A stretch of DNA of 33,749 bases, taken from JBCBJZ01 sp038522635. Lineage in GTDB: Bacteria; Pseudomonadota; Alphaproteobacteria; Rhizobiales; Hyphomicrobiaceae. Location: contig JBCBJZ010000018.1 in NCBI GenBank assembly GCA_038522635.1, forward strand, positions 1-33,749. The letters run 5' to 3'. The notes under the pieces are model-generated. The model worked only from the letters and a program-made list of their open reading frames with translations. It searched no databases and was not told the DNA's origin. The position numbers were made by a program, and so were the translations under genes. This document shows positions 20,749 to 28,574 of the stretch, in pieces (within the stretch, counting starts at the first letter, position 1; each line of letters begins with the position of its first letter).

Positions 20749-21732
20749 TTAACGTTGCGTTGCAGCACGCTGGGCCGCGTAGATGCCGCCGATCACCAGC
20801 ACCAACGCGATCGCGTGCTGCCAAGTGAAGCGCTCGCCCAGCAAGAGCACCGCGAGCAACGCCCCGAATATCGGCACAAGGTTCAAGAACAACGCCGCCC
20901 GGTTTGGCCCGATCAAATCAACACCGCGGATCCAAAAGCCTTGCGCCAGGATCGAGGGGAAGATCGCCGTATAGGCGACCACCAACCAGCCCTGCAGCGT
21001 GACCGGCCACAACAGGTCTCCGCTCGCGGCCTCAAACAACGCCATCGGCAGCGCGGCGAACGCCCCCACGCTTACCAACAAGGTCAACATGCTGAGCGCG
21101 TGGATCTCGGGCTTCGCGCGCAAGCCCACCGAGTATGCGGCGTAGGCAAAGGCGGCGCCGATCATCAGCAGATCGCCCCAGTTGACGCTCAAACCGGCAA
21201 GCGTCGCGCCAGGTGAGCCCGCAACGCCGGCTGAGGCCGTCGCGGTCAGGATCACACCGACCAGCGTGATCGCGTAGCCGGCAAGGGCTGCGCCGCTCAC
21301 GGTGGTGCGGAAGGCTGCAAAATTTAGCAAAAAAATGAACAGCGGCATCGCCGCCTGCAGGATCGTGATGTTGATCGCGCTGGTGGTCGCCGCCGCCGTG
21401 TAGAGGAGGCCGTTGAAGAAGGCGAAACCGACGGCGCCCATGGCGCAGAAATACGGCAGGCGCGGCGCGATGATCGACCAATCGCGGGCGATGTAACGCC
21501 ATGCGAAGGCCCACAGGATGAGGGCGGCGATCGACCAGCGTGCGGCGGTCAACAAAAACGGTGAGACGTGGCCGACTGCAAATTTCGCGGCGACCGCATT
21601 CCCGCCCCAGAACAGCGTGGTCAACGCCAGCAGCACCGCGGCTTGGCGCAAAACGCTTGCCTCGACGCGTTCACTGCCCCCTCCGCCGCCGTCGCCCTGC
21701 GCTTGCGTGGGCTGCGCATCTTGAGCCGTCAT
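20749..21732 (-). CDS. DMT-superfamily (EamA) transporter
   Basis: Encodes 327 residues from the ATG at 21732 (AAGGA 5 nt upstream; the GTG at 21735 overlaps it). About ten hydrophobic helices in two EamA repeats: TTLFWGGNAVAAKFAVGHVS with PFLLTAARW, and NWGDLLMIGAAFAYAAYSVG with the C-terminal FLNLVPIFGALLAVLLLGER. EamA proteins are usually inner-membrane exporters of amino acids or metabolites; the substrate cannot be inferred. A Gly-rich cytoplasmic N-terminus of about 25 residues precedes the first helix. Convergent with livJ. Confidence 0.9.
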   Translation of the reverse strand: MTAQDAQPTQAQGDGGGGGSERVEASVLRQAAVLLALTTLFWGGNAVAAKFAVGHVSPFLLTAARWSIAALILWAFAWRYIARDWSIIAPRLPYFCAMGAVGFAFFNGLLYTAAATTSAINITILQAAMPLFIFLLNFAAFRTTVSGAALAGYAITLVGVILTATASAGVAGSPGATLAGLSVNWGDLLMIGAAFAYAAYSVGLRAKPEIHALSMLTLLVSVGAFAALPMALFEAASGDLLWPVTLQGWLVVAYTAIFPSILAQGFWIRGVDLIGPNRAALFLNLVPIFGALLAVLLLGERFTWQHAIALVLVIGGIYAAQRAATQR

Positions 21733-21935
21733 CACTGGTCCTTCAGTTGGGCATGGATGGCGCTCAGGGTTTCGACCCTTTGCGCGTGCCGCGCGGGCCC
21801 ATCGCGCGGTCTCAACACAGGCGGACGTCGTCGTGATGCCGAAGTGGGATCAATCGCAAGGTAAGCGCGCTTCAAGCGGCGCCCTGCTAAGCCCGGCTGC
21901 GCGCTCAAGTCTCGCTGCGCGCGCCAGCACTACAC

Positions 21936-22421
21936 TTAGCGCTTGGCTTTAAAGTGCGGGTGGATCACGCGATCCCCAGGCTTGATCTTCAAGCGCCGTA
22001 CGCTGCCCGCGATCATCTCCAGCACCGCCGTCACTTTACCTTGGGACGCGATGATCGTTTCGGAGAACGGCTCGGTCTCTTCGGCCACGCGGTGCACCGT
22101 GCCGTCGCCACGGATGAAAATCATGTCGAGCGAGATGTAGGTGTTGCGCATCCACATGGTCAGTTCTTGCGGCTTGGCGTGGGGGAAAAGCATTCCCTCG
22201 TTTTCACCAAGCGCCGTTCTGAACATGAGCCCCCGCGCCTTTTGCACGGGCGAGCGCGCGATCTCCGCGGTAATCTTGTGGCGGCCTGTTTCCGTCACCA
22301 GCGTGATCGTCTCGGTGCGCATTTTCGCCAGCGCGTCGTCTTCCAGCGTCAGCACGCCAAGGCCACTCCAGAAACAGAACAGGGCCGTCAAAATGACAGC
22401 CCTGTGTGCGTGCGTAAGCAC
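21936..22421 (-). CDS. DUF192 family exported protein
   Basis: Encodes 161 residues from a GTG at 22421. The N-terminus is an export signal (AVILTALFCFWSGLGVL). The DUF192 domain follows: ITAEIARSPVQKARGLMFRT, EGMLFPHAKPQELTMWMRNT, YISLDMIFIRGDGTV, VLEMIAGSVRRLKIKPGDRV. The frame is open upstream; another GTG at 22502, right after the double-CSD stop, would add 27 residues and couple the two genes, so the start is uncertain. Neither start has a good SD. Pairing with a double cold-shock-domain gene is common in alphaproteobacteria. Function unknown. Confidence 0.82.
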   Translation of the reverse strand: MLTHAHRAVILTALFCFWSGLGVLTLEDDALAKMRTETITLVTETGRHKITAEIARSPVQKARGLMFRTALGENEGMLFPHAKPQELTMWMRNTYISLDMIFIRGDGTVHRVAEETEPFSETIIASQGKVTAVLEMIAGSVRRLKIKPGDRVIHPHFKAKR

Positions 22422-22503
22422 GGATGTGATGGTTTGCCGATGCGGCTGTGACGTCGCGTTCGCCCGGCTGTCGCCAGTCGAAACCCGCGTGCTGCGGCCC
22501 ACC

Positions 22504-23103
22504 TCAGTGCGATGAGGGCGTGCCAGTCGCTCCGTCTGGTCGCAATTCAGCTGCCATGCAGCCCTTGCTCCCGTGACCCCAGCGGACCTGAACGATCTGA
22601 CCGGGGCGGAGCTCGGTGAAACCGAAGCGGCGCAACGTTTCCATGTGCACGAAGACATCCGGCGTTCCCTCTCCACGGGTCAGGAAGCCGAATCCGCGCA
22701 CGCGGTTGAACCACTTCACCATGGCCCGCTCCCAGTCACTTTCCGCTTCTACCACGACGTGCGTGCGCTGCGGAAGCAGGGAGGGATGGATGGCTGTGCT
22801 TTCGTCCATCGAGATGATGCGGAACGCTTGCATGCCTTTCGGCCGGCGCAGCACTTCGCAATGGACACGGGCGCCCTCGTAGGCGGTCTGATACCCGCCC
22901 GCCCGCAAGCATGTCACGTGTAAGAGGACGTCGGCCAACCCGTTGTCAGGAACGATGAACCCATACCCCTTGGATGCATCGAACCATTTGATCGAGCCGG
23001 CCATTTCGAACACCTCAAGGCCTTCGGTGTTCTCGAGCCCCTCACCGCCCAGCGCCGGGCCTAACCCCGGATCGAATTGAGGCGGCAACTTCTGATCCCC
23101 CAT
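22504..23103 (-). CDS. Double cold-shock-domain nucleic-acid-binding protein
   Basis: 199 residues with two cold-shock domains. CSD1 is about residues 33-97 (AGSIKWFDASKGYGFIVPDN, then ADVLLHVTCL). CSD2 is about 127-192 (RAMVKWFNRVRGFGFLTRGE, then GTPDVFVHMETL). Both keep the RNP1-like K/RGxGF core; CSD1 RNP2 is the less typical VLLHV. Such proteins bind single-stranded RNA or DNA and can act as RNA chaperones; double-domain versions are typical of alphaproteobacteria (compare Caulobacter CspC/CspD). GGTTAACC at 23123-23130 lies 20 nt upstream and overlaps a CtrA-like half site TTAACCAT, so cell-cycle or stationary-phase control is conceivable. Confidence 0.92.
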   Translation of the reverse strand: MGDQKLPPQFDPGLGPALGGEGLENTEGLEVFEMAGSIKWFDASKGYGFIVPDNGLADVLLHVTCLRAGGYQTAYEGARVHCEVLRRPKGMQAFRIISMDESTAIHPSLLPQRTHVVVEAESDWERAMVKWFNRVRGFGFLTRGEGTPDVFVHMETLRRFGFTELRPGQIVQVRWGHGSKGCMAAELRPDGATGTPSSH

Positions 23104-23776
23104 AGCATTACCCCGCTTAGAAGGTTAACCATTCACCATATTTGTTCAGGCCCGCTGCACTGTCGCTCGATTGCCCTCTTACGCCAGGACGCTGCGGTCT
23201 TGGGGACCATACCATCGAGGCCGTATCGCTAAAGCGATTTCTCTTCAGGGTTGCCGGTCAAGCCGATTGGAATGCGCTCATTTATGACATCGCGATGAAT
23301 TTTCAATATATTGATTTTGTTGCATTAATTGCGCTGCACGATGACCAATCGGGGCACCGTTGCAAAGGCCTGTGGACGACTTTACGCGGCGGCGTTCTAA
23401 CACCGTTCAAGAGCCGTAAGGGGTTGATTTCGGACACTGCTGATTCGCAGCATCACCAATGTGTTGCAGATGCGTTGTGCACCTGCGCATCGGTCAAGCA
23501 CTGCCTGGGAGCCGGCCTCTTTCAACGCTCCATCCACAGAGTTGCGTTTTCCCCAACTCGCTGCGCGGCTCGCCGCCAAGTCGTTTCGCTTTGCCGTTCT
23601 TGACGCGGATCGCACCACGGCGGCGGCGTACGGCTGCGCCTTTCGCGACGGCCACCCAAGCCCTATGATCACGCAGAACGGTGGCCGCGCGCTGAACGGC
23701 CTTGGACCAGTCAGCGCCAGAGCCTGAGCCACACTGGACGGAGCCCCAAACGGGACATAACTTGGAGAAGCCCACG
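23104..23776. other. Long divergent intergenic region with an AT-rich island
   Basis: 673 nt between the divergent double-CSD and gloA genes. It holds GGTTAACC (23123-23130) near the CSD gene. At about 23285-23335 is an AT-rich island with the perfect 12-bp palindrome TCAATATATTGA (23303-23314), unusual in this GC-rich window. Open frames on both strands (plus 23142-23603, minus 23397-23732) lack SD, family likeness and hydrophobic pattern. I recognise no tRNA, tmRNA, 6S, RNase P or SRP RNA, but an uncharacterised small RNA or long cold-shock leader would fit the length. Confidence 0.5.
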
Positions 23777-24217
23777 ATGCGTTATCTGCACACGATGGTC
23801 CGGATCAAGGACGTCGACGAGAGCCTCAATTTCTACTGCACCAAGCTCGGCATGACCGAGGTGCGCCGGATGGACAGCGAGCAAGGGCGCTTCACGCTCA
23901 TCTTTTTGGCTGCCGGCGAGGATGAACATTCAGGCCGCGAGGCCCGCGCCCCGCTGCTTGAGTTGACCTACAATTGGGACCCCGAAGCCTATGACGGGGG
24001 ACGCAATTTCGGCCATCTGGCTTACGAGGTCGATGATATCTACGCGACCTGCCAGAAGCTCATGGATCACGGCGTCACCATCAACCGGCCGCCGCGCGAT
24101 GGCCGCATGGCGTTCATCCGTTCGCCTGACAACATCTCGATCGAGTTGCTGCAAAAGGGCGAAGCGCAAGCGAAAGCCGAGCCCTGGGCATCGATGGAGA
24201 ATACCGGCTCCTGGTGA
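23777..24217 (+). CDS. gloA: Lactoylglutathione lyase (glyoxalase I)
   Basis: Converts the hemithioacetal of methylglyoxal and glutathione to S-lactoylglutathione, the first detoxification step. 146 residues. All four metal ligands are seen: His5 (RYLHTMVR), Glu62 (LLELTYNW), His80 (FGHLAYEV) and Glu123 (ISIELLQ). It is a single compact subunit with the GRNFGH spacing typical of short bacterial nickel-type enzymes. SD GGAG upstream; the ATG at 23777 matches the family N-terminus although the frame is open back to 23702. The partner gloB is not in the window. Confidence 0.95.
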   Translation: MRYLHTMVRIKDVDESLNFYCTKLGMTEVRRMDSEQGRFTLIFLAAGEDEHSGREARAPLLELTYNWDPEAYDGGRNFGHLAYEVDDIYATCQKLMDHGVTINRPPRDGRMAFIRSPDNISIELLQKGEAQAKAEPWASMENTGSW

Positions 24218-24236
24218 CCGGTCCTGCGGGGGTACG

Positions 24237-25178
24237 ATGGGACGGCGCGATCGGGGGGTGTTGAGCGGTGCTGCGCTCGTGTCGCAGGCGCAAGCGGCGC
24301 TTGCGGCACGTGAGGCGGCGTCAGCCCCGGCCGCGCCTCTTCAGGAGCTCGAGGGCGGAGGCGCTACGGGATCTCGTCGCGCAGAGGTGGTACCTGCTGA
24401 TGCAGGCGCTGTCGGCCCGCATGCTTATGAGGAGCCATCGCCCGCGCAGCCTCTCCTTCGTGATGAGACGGCAACGACCAGCGAACCCGAGGCGCTGGCG
24501 GTTGGGCCGATTGCGCAACCACTCCACCACGGGCTGACCGCCGTTCTCGCGTTGATCTTGGCCGCGCAGACCACCTGGATACCCGCGACCGGCCTCACAC
24601 CAGCGCCCAGCCCGCAAGCGTTGATCGCAGCGCAAGCAGCGCTGGAGGCGAGCACCAGCAGCTCCGGCATCTCGAGCAGCATTGGCACCTCGGCCACGAC
24701 CGGCGTCACGCGGGTTTTGACGTTGGGTCTTGCACCGTTGCTGGCAGCAGCCCTGGCGGCAAGCGCGCTCGCCTGGATCATGTGCCGGCTGCTGATGCCA
24801 CCGCGCAGCCAGTCATCGGCGCTGACCACGTTCCTCTCACTCAACACCCTAGCGATCAGCGTGGCGATGGCTGCAGCCTACGTCATGCATCTGTTCGCAG
24901 CGCCCCCTCTGCTCGAAGCGGCGGGCAACCTGATACGCCACGAGCTTGCCGCGTTGATCGGCACCGAGGCCGCCACATCGACGGCGGCAAAGGCGGCTTT
25001 GGCCGTGCCAGCGGCCGCGTTGAACACCGCGCGGTTCTGGTTCGACCTGCATGTCTTGCTCGCTTGGATGCTGCCCGCGGTTCTGGCGCTGCACGGCATC
25101 AGCGCCGCCCTCCTGCCATCGCGTGTGCGCTTTGACGCGACCAGGCCGCGCGCGCGTCCCACGTCAGCGTCGCGATGA
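24237..25178 (+). CDS. Polytopic membrane protein, unrecognised
   Basis: Encodes 313 residues from the ATG at 24237 (GGGGG upstream), 19 nt after gloA. A variable Ala/Glu/Pro-rich N-terminus of about 90 residues precedes four or five hydrophobic segments: LTAVLALILAAQTTWI, VLTLGLAPLLAAALAASALA with WIMC, LSLNTLAISVAMAAAYVMHL, and FWFDLHVLLAWMLPAVLALH. The stop overlaps the flavoprotein start (ATGA), so the two are translationally coupled. I recognise no family. The spacing of helices slightly recalls Yip1-type proteins, but that is weak. Confidence 0.6.
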   Translation: MGRRDRGVLSGAALVSQAQAALAAREAASAPAAPLQELEGGGATGSRRAEVVPADAGAVGPHAYEEPSPAQPLLRDETATTSEPEALAVGPIAQPLHHGLTAVLALILAAQTTWIPATGLTPAPSPQALIAAQAALEASTSSSGISSSIGTSATTGVTRVLTLGLAPLLAAALAASALAWIMCRLLMPPRSQSSALTTFLSLNTLAISVAMAAAYVMHLFAAPPLLEAAGNLIRHELAALIGTEAATSTAAKAALAVPAAALNTARFWFDLHVLLAWMLPAVLALHGISAALLPSRVRFDATRPRARPTSASR

Positions 25179-26566
25179 CGGATAACCACCGGCAAGACAA
25201 CATGTTCAACGCCTTGGTTGACGCCCCGTTTGACGCCGTCGTGGTCGGTGCCGGCCCCGCAGGATTGATGGCAGCCCAAAGCCTTGGCGAAGCGGGTCTA
25301 CGCGTTGCGATCTGCGAACGCATGGAGCGACCCGGTCGGAAATTTCTGATGGCCGGACGTGGAGGCCTCAACCTCACCCACAGCGAGCCGCTTGCCGCCT
25401 TCCTGACCCGCTACGGTGAAGCGGCCCCATGGTTGACGCCGATCATCGAGGACTTCCCGCCAGCGGACGTCCTTCAATGGGCGCACGACCTCGGGCAACA
25501 AACGTTCGTTGGCTCAAGCGGCCGCGTCTTTCCCAAAGCGATGAAGGCGTCGGGCCTCTTGCGTGCGTGGCTGCGCCATCTGGATGCATTGGGGGGAGGC
25601 GATAGCGTGATCCGCGGCGAGGGCGCTGGCGGTGAACACGAACAGCGCGCGATGCAGCTCTTCACCGGTCACACGTGGTTAGGCTTCGATCACATCAAGC
25701 GCGGTGCGGACGGCAAACTCAGCATCGGCTTGATGAACCGCGAGGGCACACGTCACGATGTACGCGCCCGGGTCGCTGTCATCGCTGTCGGCGGTGCCAG
25801 TTGGCCGCGGCTCGGTTCCGACGGCGCTTGGCGCGCGGGTGCTGTCAACGTGGGCCTCCCGACCGCCCCGTTCGCCGCATCGAACTGCGGCTTCACGGTG
25901 CCTTGGTCAGCGGCGTTCGCACAGGCGCATGCTGGCGCACCGCTCAAACGCATGACGCTGAGCGTGGACGGGACGGGCGTGCGCGGCGAAGCGCTTGTGA
26001 CGCGGCAGGGCCTTGAAGGCGGTGCGGTCTATGCGCTTGGCCCGGCTTTACGCGCAGCACTCAACGGAGGCGGCGAAGCGGCCCGCATCCGGGTTGATCT
26101 GCGGCCTGACCTCTCCCACGACGCGCTGGCCGCACGACTGGCCAAGGTGCATCCAAAGAAATCGACCAGCACGCGCTTGCGCCAGGGCGCAGGCCTGAGC
26201 CAGGTGGCGGTGGCGCTCCTGCGCGAAGCGGCCACGATGGCGGACGAGCGCGCCTCTGAGGTGCCATCGCTTCCGCGCGATGCTGGCGAACTTGCCGCCC
26301 GCATCAAGGCTTGCACGATCGTTGCCACCGGCCCGTTCGGGTTGGCGCGCGCGATCTCGAGCACAGGCGGCTTGGCGCCCTGCGGGCTGGACCCTACGCT
26401 GATGGTGACGCGGATGCCCGGTGTGTTCGCCGCCGGTGAGATGATCGACTGGGACGCGCCGACGGGCGGTTACTTGCTGCAGGCCTGTTTTGCCACCGGG
26501 CGCTGGGCCGGTCGCCATGCGGCGCGTTATGCGCTGGCGACGTCCGTTGAGCCTCAGGTGACTTGA
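25175..26566 (+). CDS. HI0933-like FAD-dependent oxidoreductase
   Basis: Encodes 463 residues. The FAD-binding Rossmann motif is at about 20-48 (VVVGAGPAGLMAAQSLGEAG), followed by the HI0933/YhiN-type motif KFLMAGRGGLNLTHSE and, later, SSGRVFPKAMKASGLLRAWL. The C-terminal flavin segment is GVFAAGEMIDWDAPTGGYLL with QACFATGRWAGRHA. It fits the flavoprotein family known as TIGR03862, a branch of HI0933 proteins; substrate unknown. It overlaps the upstream membrane-protein gene by 4 nt, implying co-translation. Ends 77 nt before the DUF1045 gene, with a repeat B fragment between. Confidence 0.88.
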   Translation: MTDNHRQDNMFNALVDAPFDAVVVGAGPAGLMAAQSLGEAGLRVAICERMERPGRKFLMAGRGGLNLTHSEPLAAFLTRYGEAAPWLTPIIEDFPPADVLQWAHDLGQQTFVGSSGRVFPKAMKASGLLRAWLRHLDALGGGDSVIRGEGAGGEHEQRAMQLFTGHTWLGFDHIKRGADGKLSIGLMNREGTRHDVRARVAVIAVGGASWPRLGSDGAWRAGAVNVGLPTAPFAASNCGFTVPWSAAFAQAHAGAPLKRMTLSVDGTGVRGEALVTRQGLEGGAVYALGPALRAALNGGGEAARIRVDLRPDLSHDALAARLAKVHPKKSTSTRLRQGAGLSQVAVALLREAATMADERASEVPSLPRDAGELAARIKACTIVATGPFGLARAISSTGGLAPCGLDPTLMVTRMPGVFAAGEMIDWDAPTGGYLLQACFATGRWAGRHAARYALATSVEPQVT

Positions 26567-26570
26567 GAGC

Positions 26571-26638
26571 AAAGCGATCGATCGGGAGCACCCTCGGTGA
26601 GCCCCAGATCGACCAATGATGATCGTAAAGGAGCTGCA
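26571..26638 (-). repeat. Diverged palindromic repeat B fragment, copy B5 (stem-loop II)
   Basis: AAAGCGATCGATCGGGAGCA, then CCCTCGGTGAGCCCCAGATC, then GACCAATGATGATCG align with the stem-loop II part of B2 in the same orientation (GGGATCACC, GGTGAGCCCGAAATC, AAAGATGATCC). Several arm positions have drifted. The following TAAAGGAG, which serves as SD of the next gene, aligns with the spacer of the repeat. Confidence 0.6.
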
Positions 26639-26643
26639 CGCCG

Positions 26644-27336
26644 ATGCGATACGCTTGGTTCTTCATGCCGTCTTCGGACAGCGCGCTTTGGCAGTTCGGT
26701 TCAGCCGTGCTCGGCTATGACGCTGTGACGGGCGACGAGCGGGACGTGCCGCTACGCCTGCGCGAGGCCGTCGGCGCGGACGTGATGACCGACCTCACCG
26801 CAACACCGCGCACTTATGGCTTCCACGCCACCTTGCGCGCACCCTTCGAACCGGCCGCGGGCGTCGGCGAGACCGAAGTCCGAGATGCGCTTGCAGCCTT
26901 TTGCGCGCGCCAGCCTCCCGTCATGCTGAACGGCCTGCACGTGCACACGCTCGGCGCCTTCATCGCGCTCACCCCGCTTGCATCCTCGCCCGCGCTTGAT
27001 GCGCTGGCGGCGGATGCCGTGCGTGCCAGCGACGCCTTGCGCGCGCCGCTGAAACCGCAGGACCGAGCGCGCCGCATGAAAGCGCCCCTCACGCCGCAGC
27101 AGATCGCGCATCTGGACCGCTGGGGCTACCCTTACGTGATGGACGATTTTCGCTTCCACATGACGTTAACCGGGGCGATCGCGAACGATGAGCAACGCGG
27201 TCAGGTGGCGCGCGCGCTTACCACGGCCTTTGCGCCGCTGGAGGGACCATGCGCCATCGACGGGATCGGGCTTTACGCGCAAGCTGACCGCGCCTCACGC
27301 TTTCGCGTGGTCGAACGCTATGCCCTGACCGGTTGA
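26644..27336 (+). CDS. DUF1045 protein, 2H-phosphoesterase-like
   Basis: Encodes 230 residues from an ATG 10 nt after AAAGGAG. Two HxT motifs of the 2H phosphoesterase fold are present: GFHATLRAPF (His61, Thr63) and FRFHMTLTG (His172, Thr174). The N-terminus MRYAWFFMPSSDSALWQFGS with LGYD and the WGYPYVMDDFRFH segment are typical of DUF1045, a family annotated near phosphonate C-P lyase genes elsewhere. No phn genes are visible here, so its substrate is open; 2H enzymes act on cyclic phosphate or RNA-end substrates. Convergent with DUF502. Confidence 0.85.
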   Translation: MRYAWFFMPSSDSALWQFGSAVLGYDAVTGDERDVPLRLREAVGADVMTDLTATPRTYGFHATLRAPFEPAAGVGETEVRDALAAFCARQPPVMLNGLHVHTLGAFIALTPLASSPALDALAADAVRASDALRAPLKPQDRARRMKAPLTPQQIAHLDRWGYPYVMDDFRFHMTLTGAIANDEQRGQVARALTTAFAPLEGPCAIDGIGLYAQADRASRFRVVERYALTG

Positions 27337-27406
27337 GCTTGTGGTTGCGGTTGGGGTGATAGGCCGGTTCTGCTTCAAGGCAGCCCGCGAAACGACCCCG
27401 GCGGCG

Positions 27407-28360
27407 TTAGCTGTTCTGCGAGGCCCCACGATGGGAGACCGGACGCACCGGCGGTAAGGGGCGCTCGCCTGTTCGCTCCCCTCCTTGCTCACTAGGCGCC
27501 GCGTTGGCATCGCCGGGCGCGTGCGCGCGATCGCCGCCGGTGGCCGCGCCGCCATCGGCACTCCCATTGGCATGTGCACCGCCGGGGCCAGGCGCATCGG
27601 CCGAACTGTCACCGCGCGCGCGGGCGGCCGCCGCGATCGTCCCAAGCTGCGCCTTGTAGTCAGGTGTCACCATGCCCGCCGACAGGATGATCTTCGCCGC
27701 GTCCTCAACGCTCATGTTCAGGAAAACGATGTCGCGACGTGGCACGAAGCAGATGAACCCCGTCGGCGGTACGATCGCAGTTGGCATGAAGACTGTGGTG
27801 AGTTCATCTTCAGGCGGGCGTTGCGCGCGCAGTTCTTCGGCAGCGTCGGCGGTGACGAAGACGATCGACCAGATGCCTTTGCTCGGGAACTCGACCATGC
27901 CGACCTTCTGGAAGGCCTGGCCGGCATCGGCAGCGGTGAGCACCGACTCAAAAATCTGCTTCAGCGCGCCGTAGACATTCCGCACGATAGGCATGCGCGC
28001 CAGCATCAATTCGCCAGAGCTGATCAGCGTGCGGCCGAGCAGATTGGCGGCTAGCGCGCCGATGATGATGAGCCCCGCAATCGCGACGAACAGGCCCAGG
28101 CCGGGCACGTCGAAGGGTAAATAGGTGTCGGGGTTGTAGGCCGTCGGCAGCAGTGGCTTGATCCACTCGTCCACCACCGTGATCGCCCAATAGACGATGT
28201 AGATCGTGATGGTGATCGGCCCGACGATGATGAGACCGGTGAAGAAGTAGTTGCGCAGCCGCGCGCCTAGCCTGAAGCGGGGTGGCGCGGTGGCGCGCGT
28301 GAGCTTGGAGAGGCCTTGCGCTTCGCCGGCGCGCGGATGACGACGCTTACGGTGGGGCAT
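27407..28360 (-). CDS. DUF502 family membrane protein
   Basis: Encodes 317 residues from the ATG at 28360. After a basic N-terminus come two membrane helices (YFFTGLIIVGPITITIYIVY and VPGLGLFVAIAGLIIIGALA). The conserved cytoplasmic or periplasmic domain follows: MPIVRNVYGALKQIFESVLT, KGIWSIVFVTADA, TTVFMPTAIVPPTGFICFVP. This is the DUF502 pattern; function is not established. The C-terminal 80 residues are Gly/Ala/Asp-rich low complexity. The open frame extends to 28504, but that part lacks an SD or family match. Confidence 0.88.
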   Translation of the reverse strand: MPHRKRRHPRAGEAQGLSKLTRATAPPRFRLGARLRNYFFTGLIIVGPITITIYIVYWAITVVDEWIKPLLPTAYNPDTYLPFDVPGLGLFVAIAGLIIIGALAANLLGRTLISSGELMLARMPIVRNVYGALKQIFESVLTAADAGQAFQKVGMVEFPSKGIWSIVFVTADAAEELRAQRPPEDELTTVFMPTAIVPPTGFICFVPRRDIVFLNMSVEDAAKIILSAGMVTPDYKAQLGTIAAAARARGDSSADAPGPGGAHANGSADGGAATGGDRAHAPGDANAAPSEQGGERTGERPLPPVRPVSHRGASQNS

Positions 28361-28574
28361 TAGCCAAAGCCCCCGCTTGACGTGGCCGCCGCTTTGGGAA
28401 GCTGGCCGCCAGGAGGCTGTGTGCCGCGAAAGGGCAAGCTTGCCCCGCAAAAACTGAGAGGAAACGGGGCGGCAGCCGCGTGAGCCAAAGTGAACGACGA
28501 ACAAATGCGGCGCGGCAAGCCCATCGATGGACCGTTGCTCCTCATCCGCGTCGCCCGGCCCAGATCACCCACCT

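Noticed and set aside
23142..23603. Plus-strand 153-residue frame in the long divergent gap
   Set aside because: No SD, no recognisable domain, mixed codon use and an AT-rich island inside; not supportable as a gene.
23397..23732. Minus-strand 111-residue frame in the same gap
   Set aside because: Its C-terminal half looks slightly protein-like, but there is no SD or family match and it overlaps another equally poor frame.
28443..28475. GCCCCG ... CGGGGC hairpin between the SPOR and DUF502 genes
   Set aside because: Six-base stem with a 17-nt loop and no T tract after it; too weak to call a terminator.
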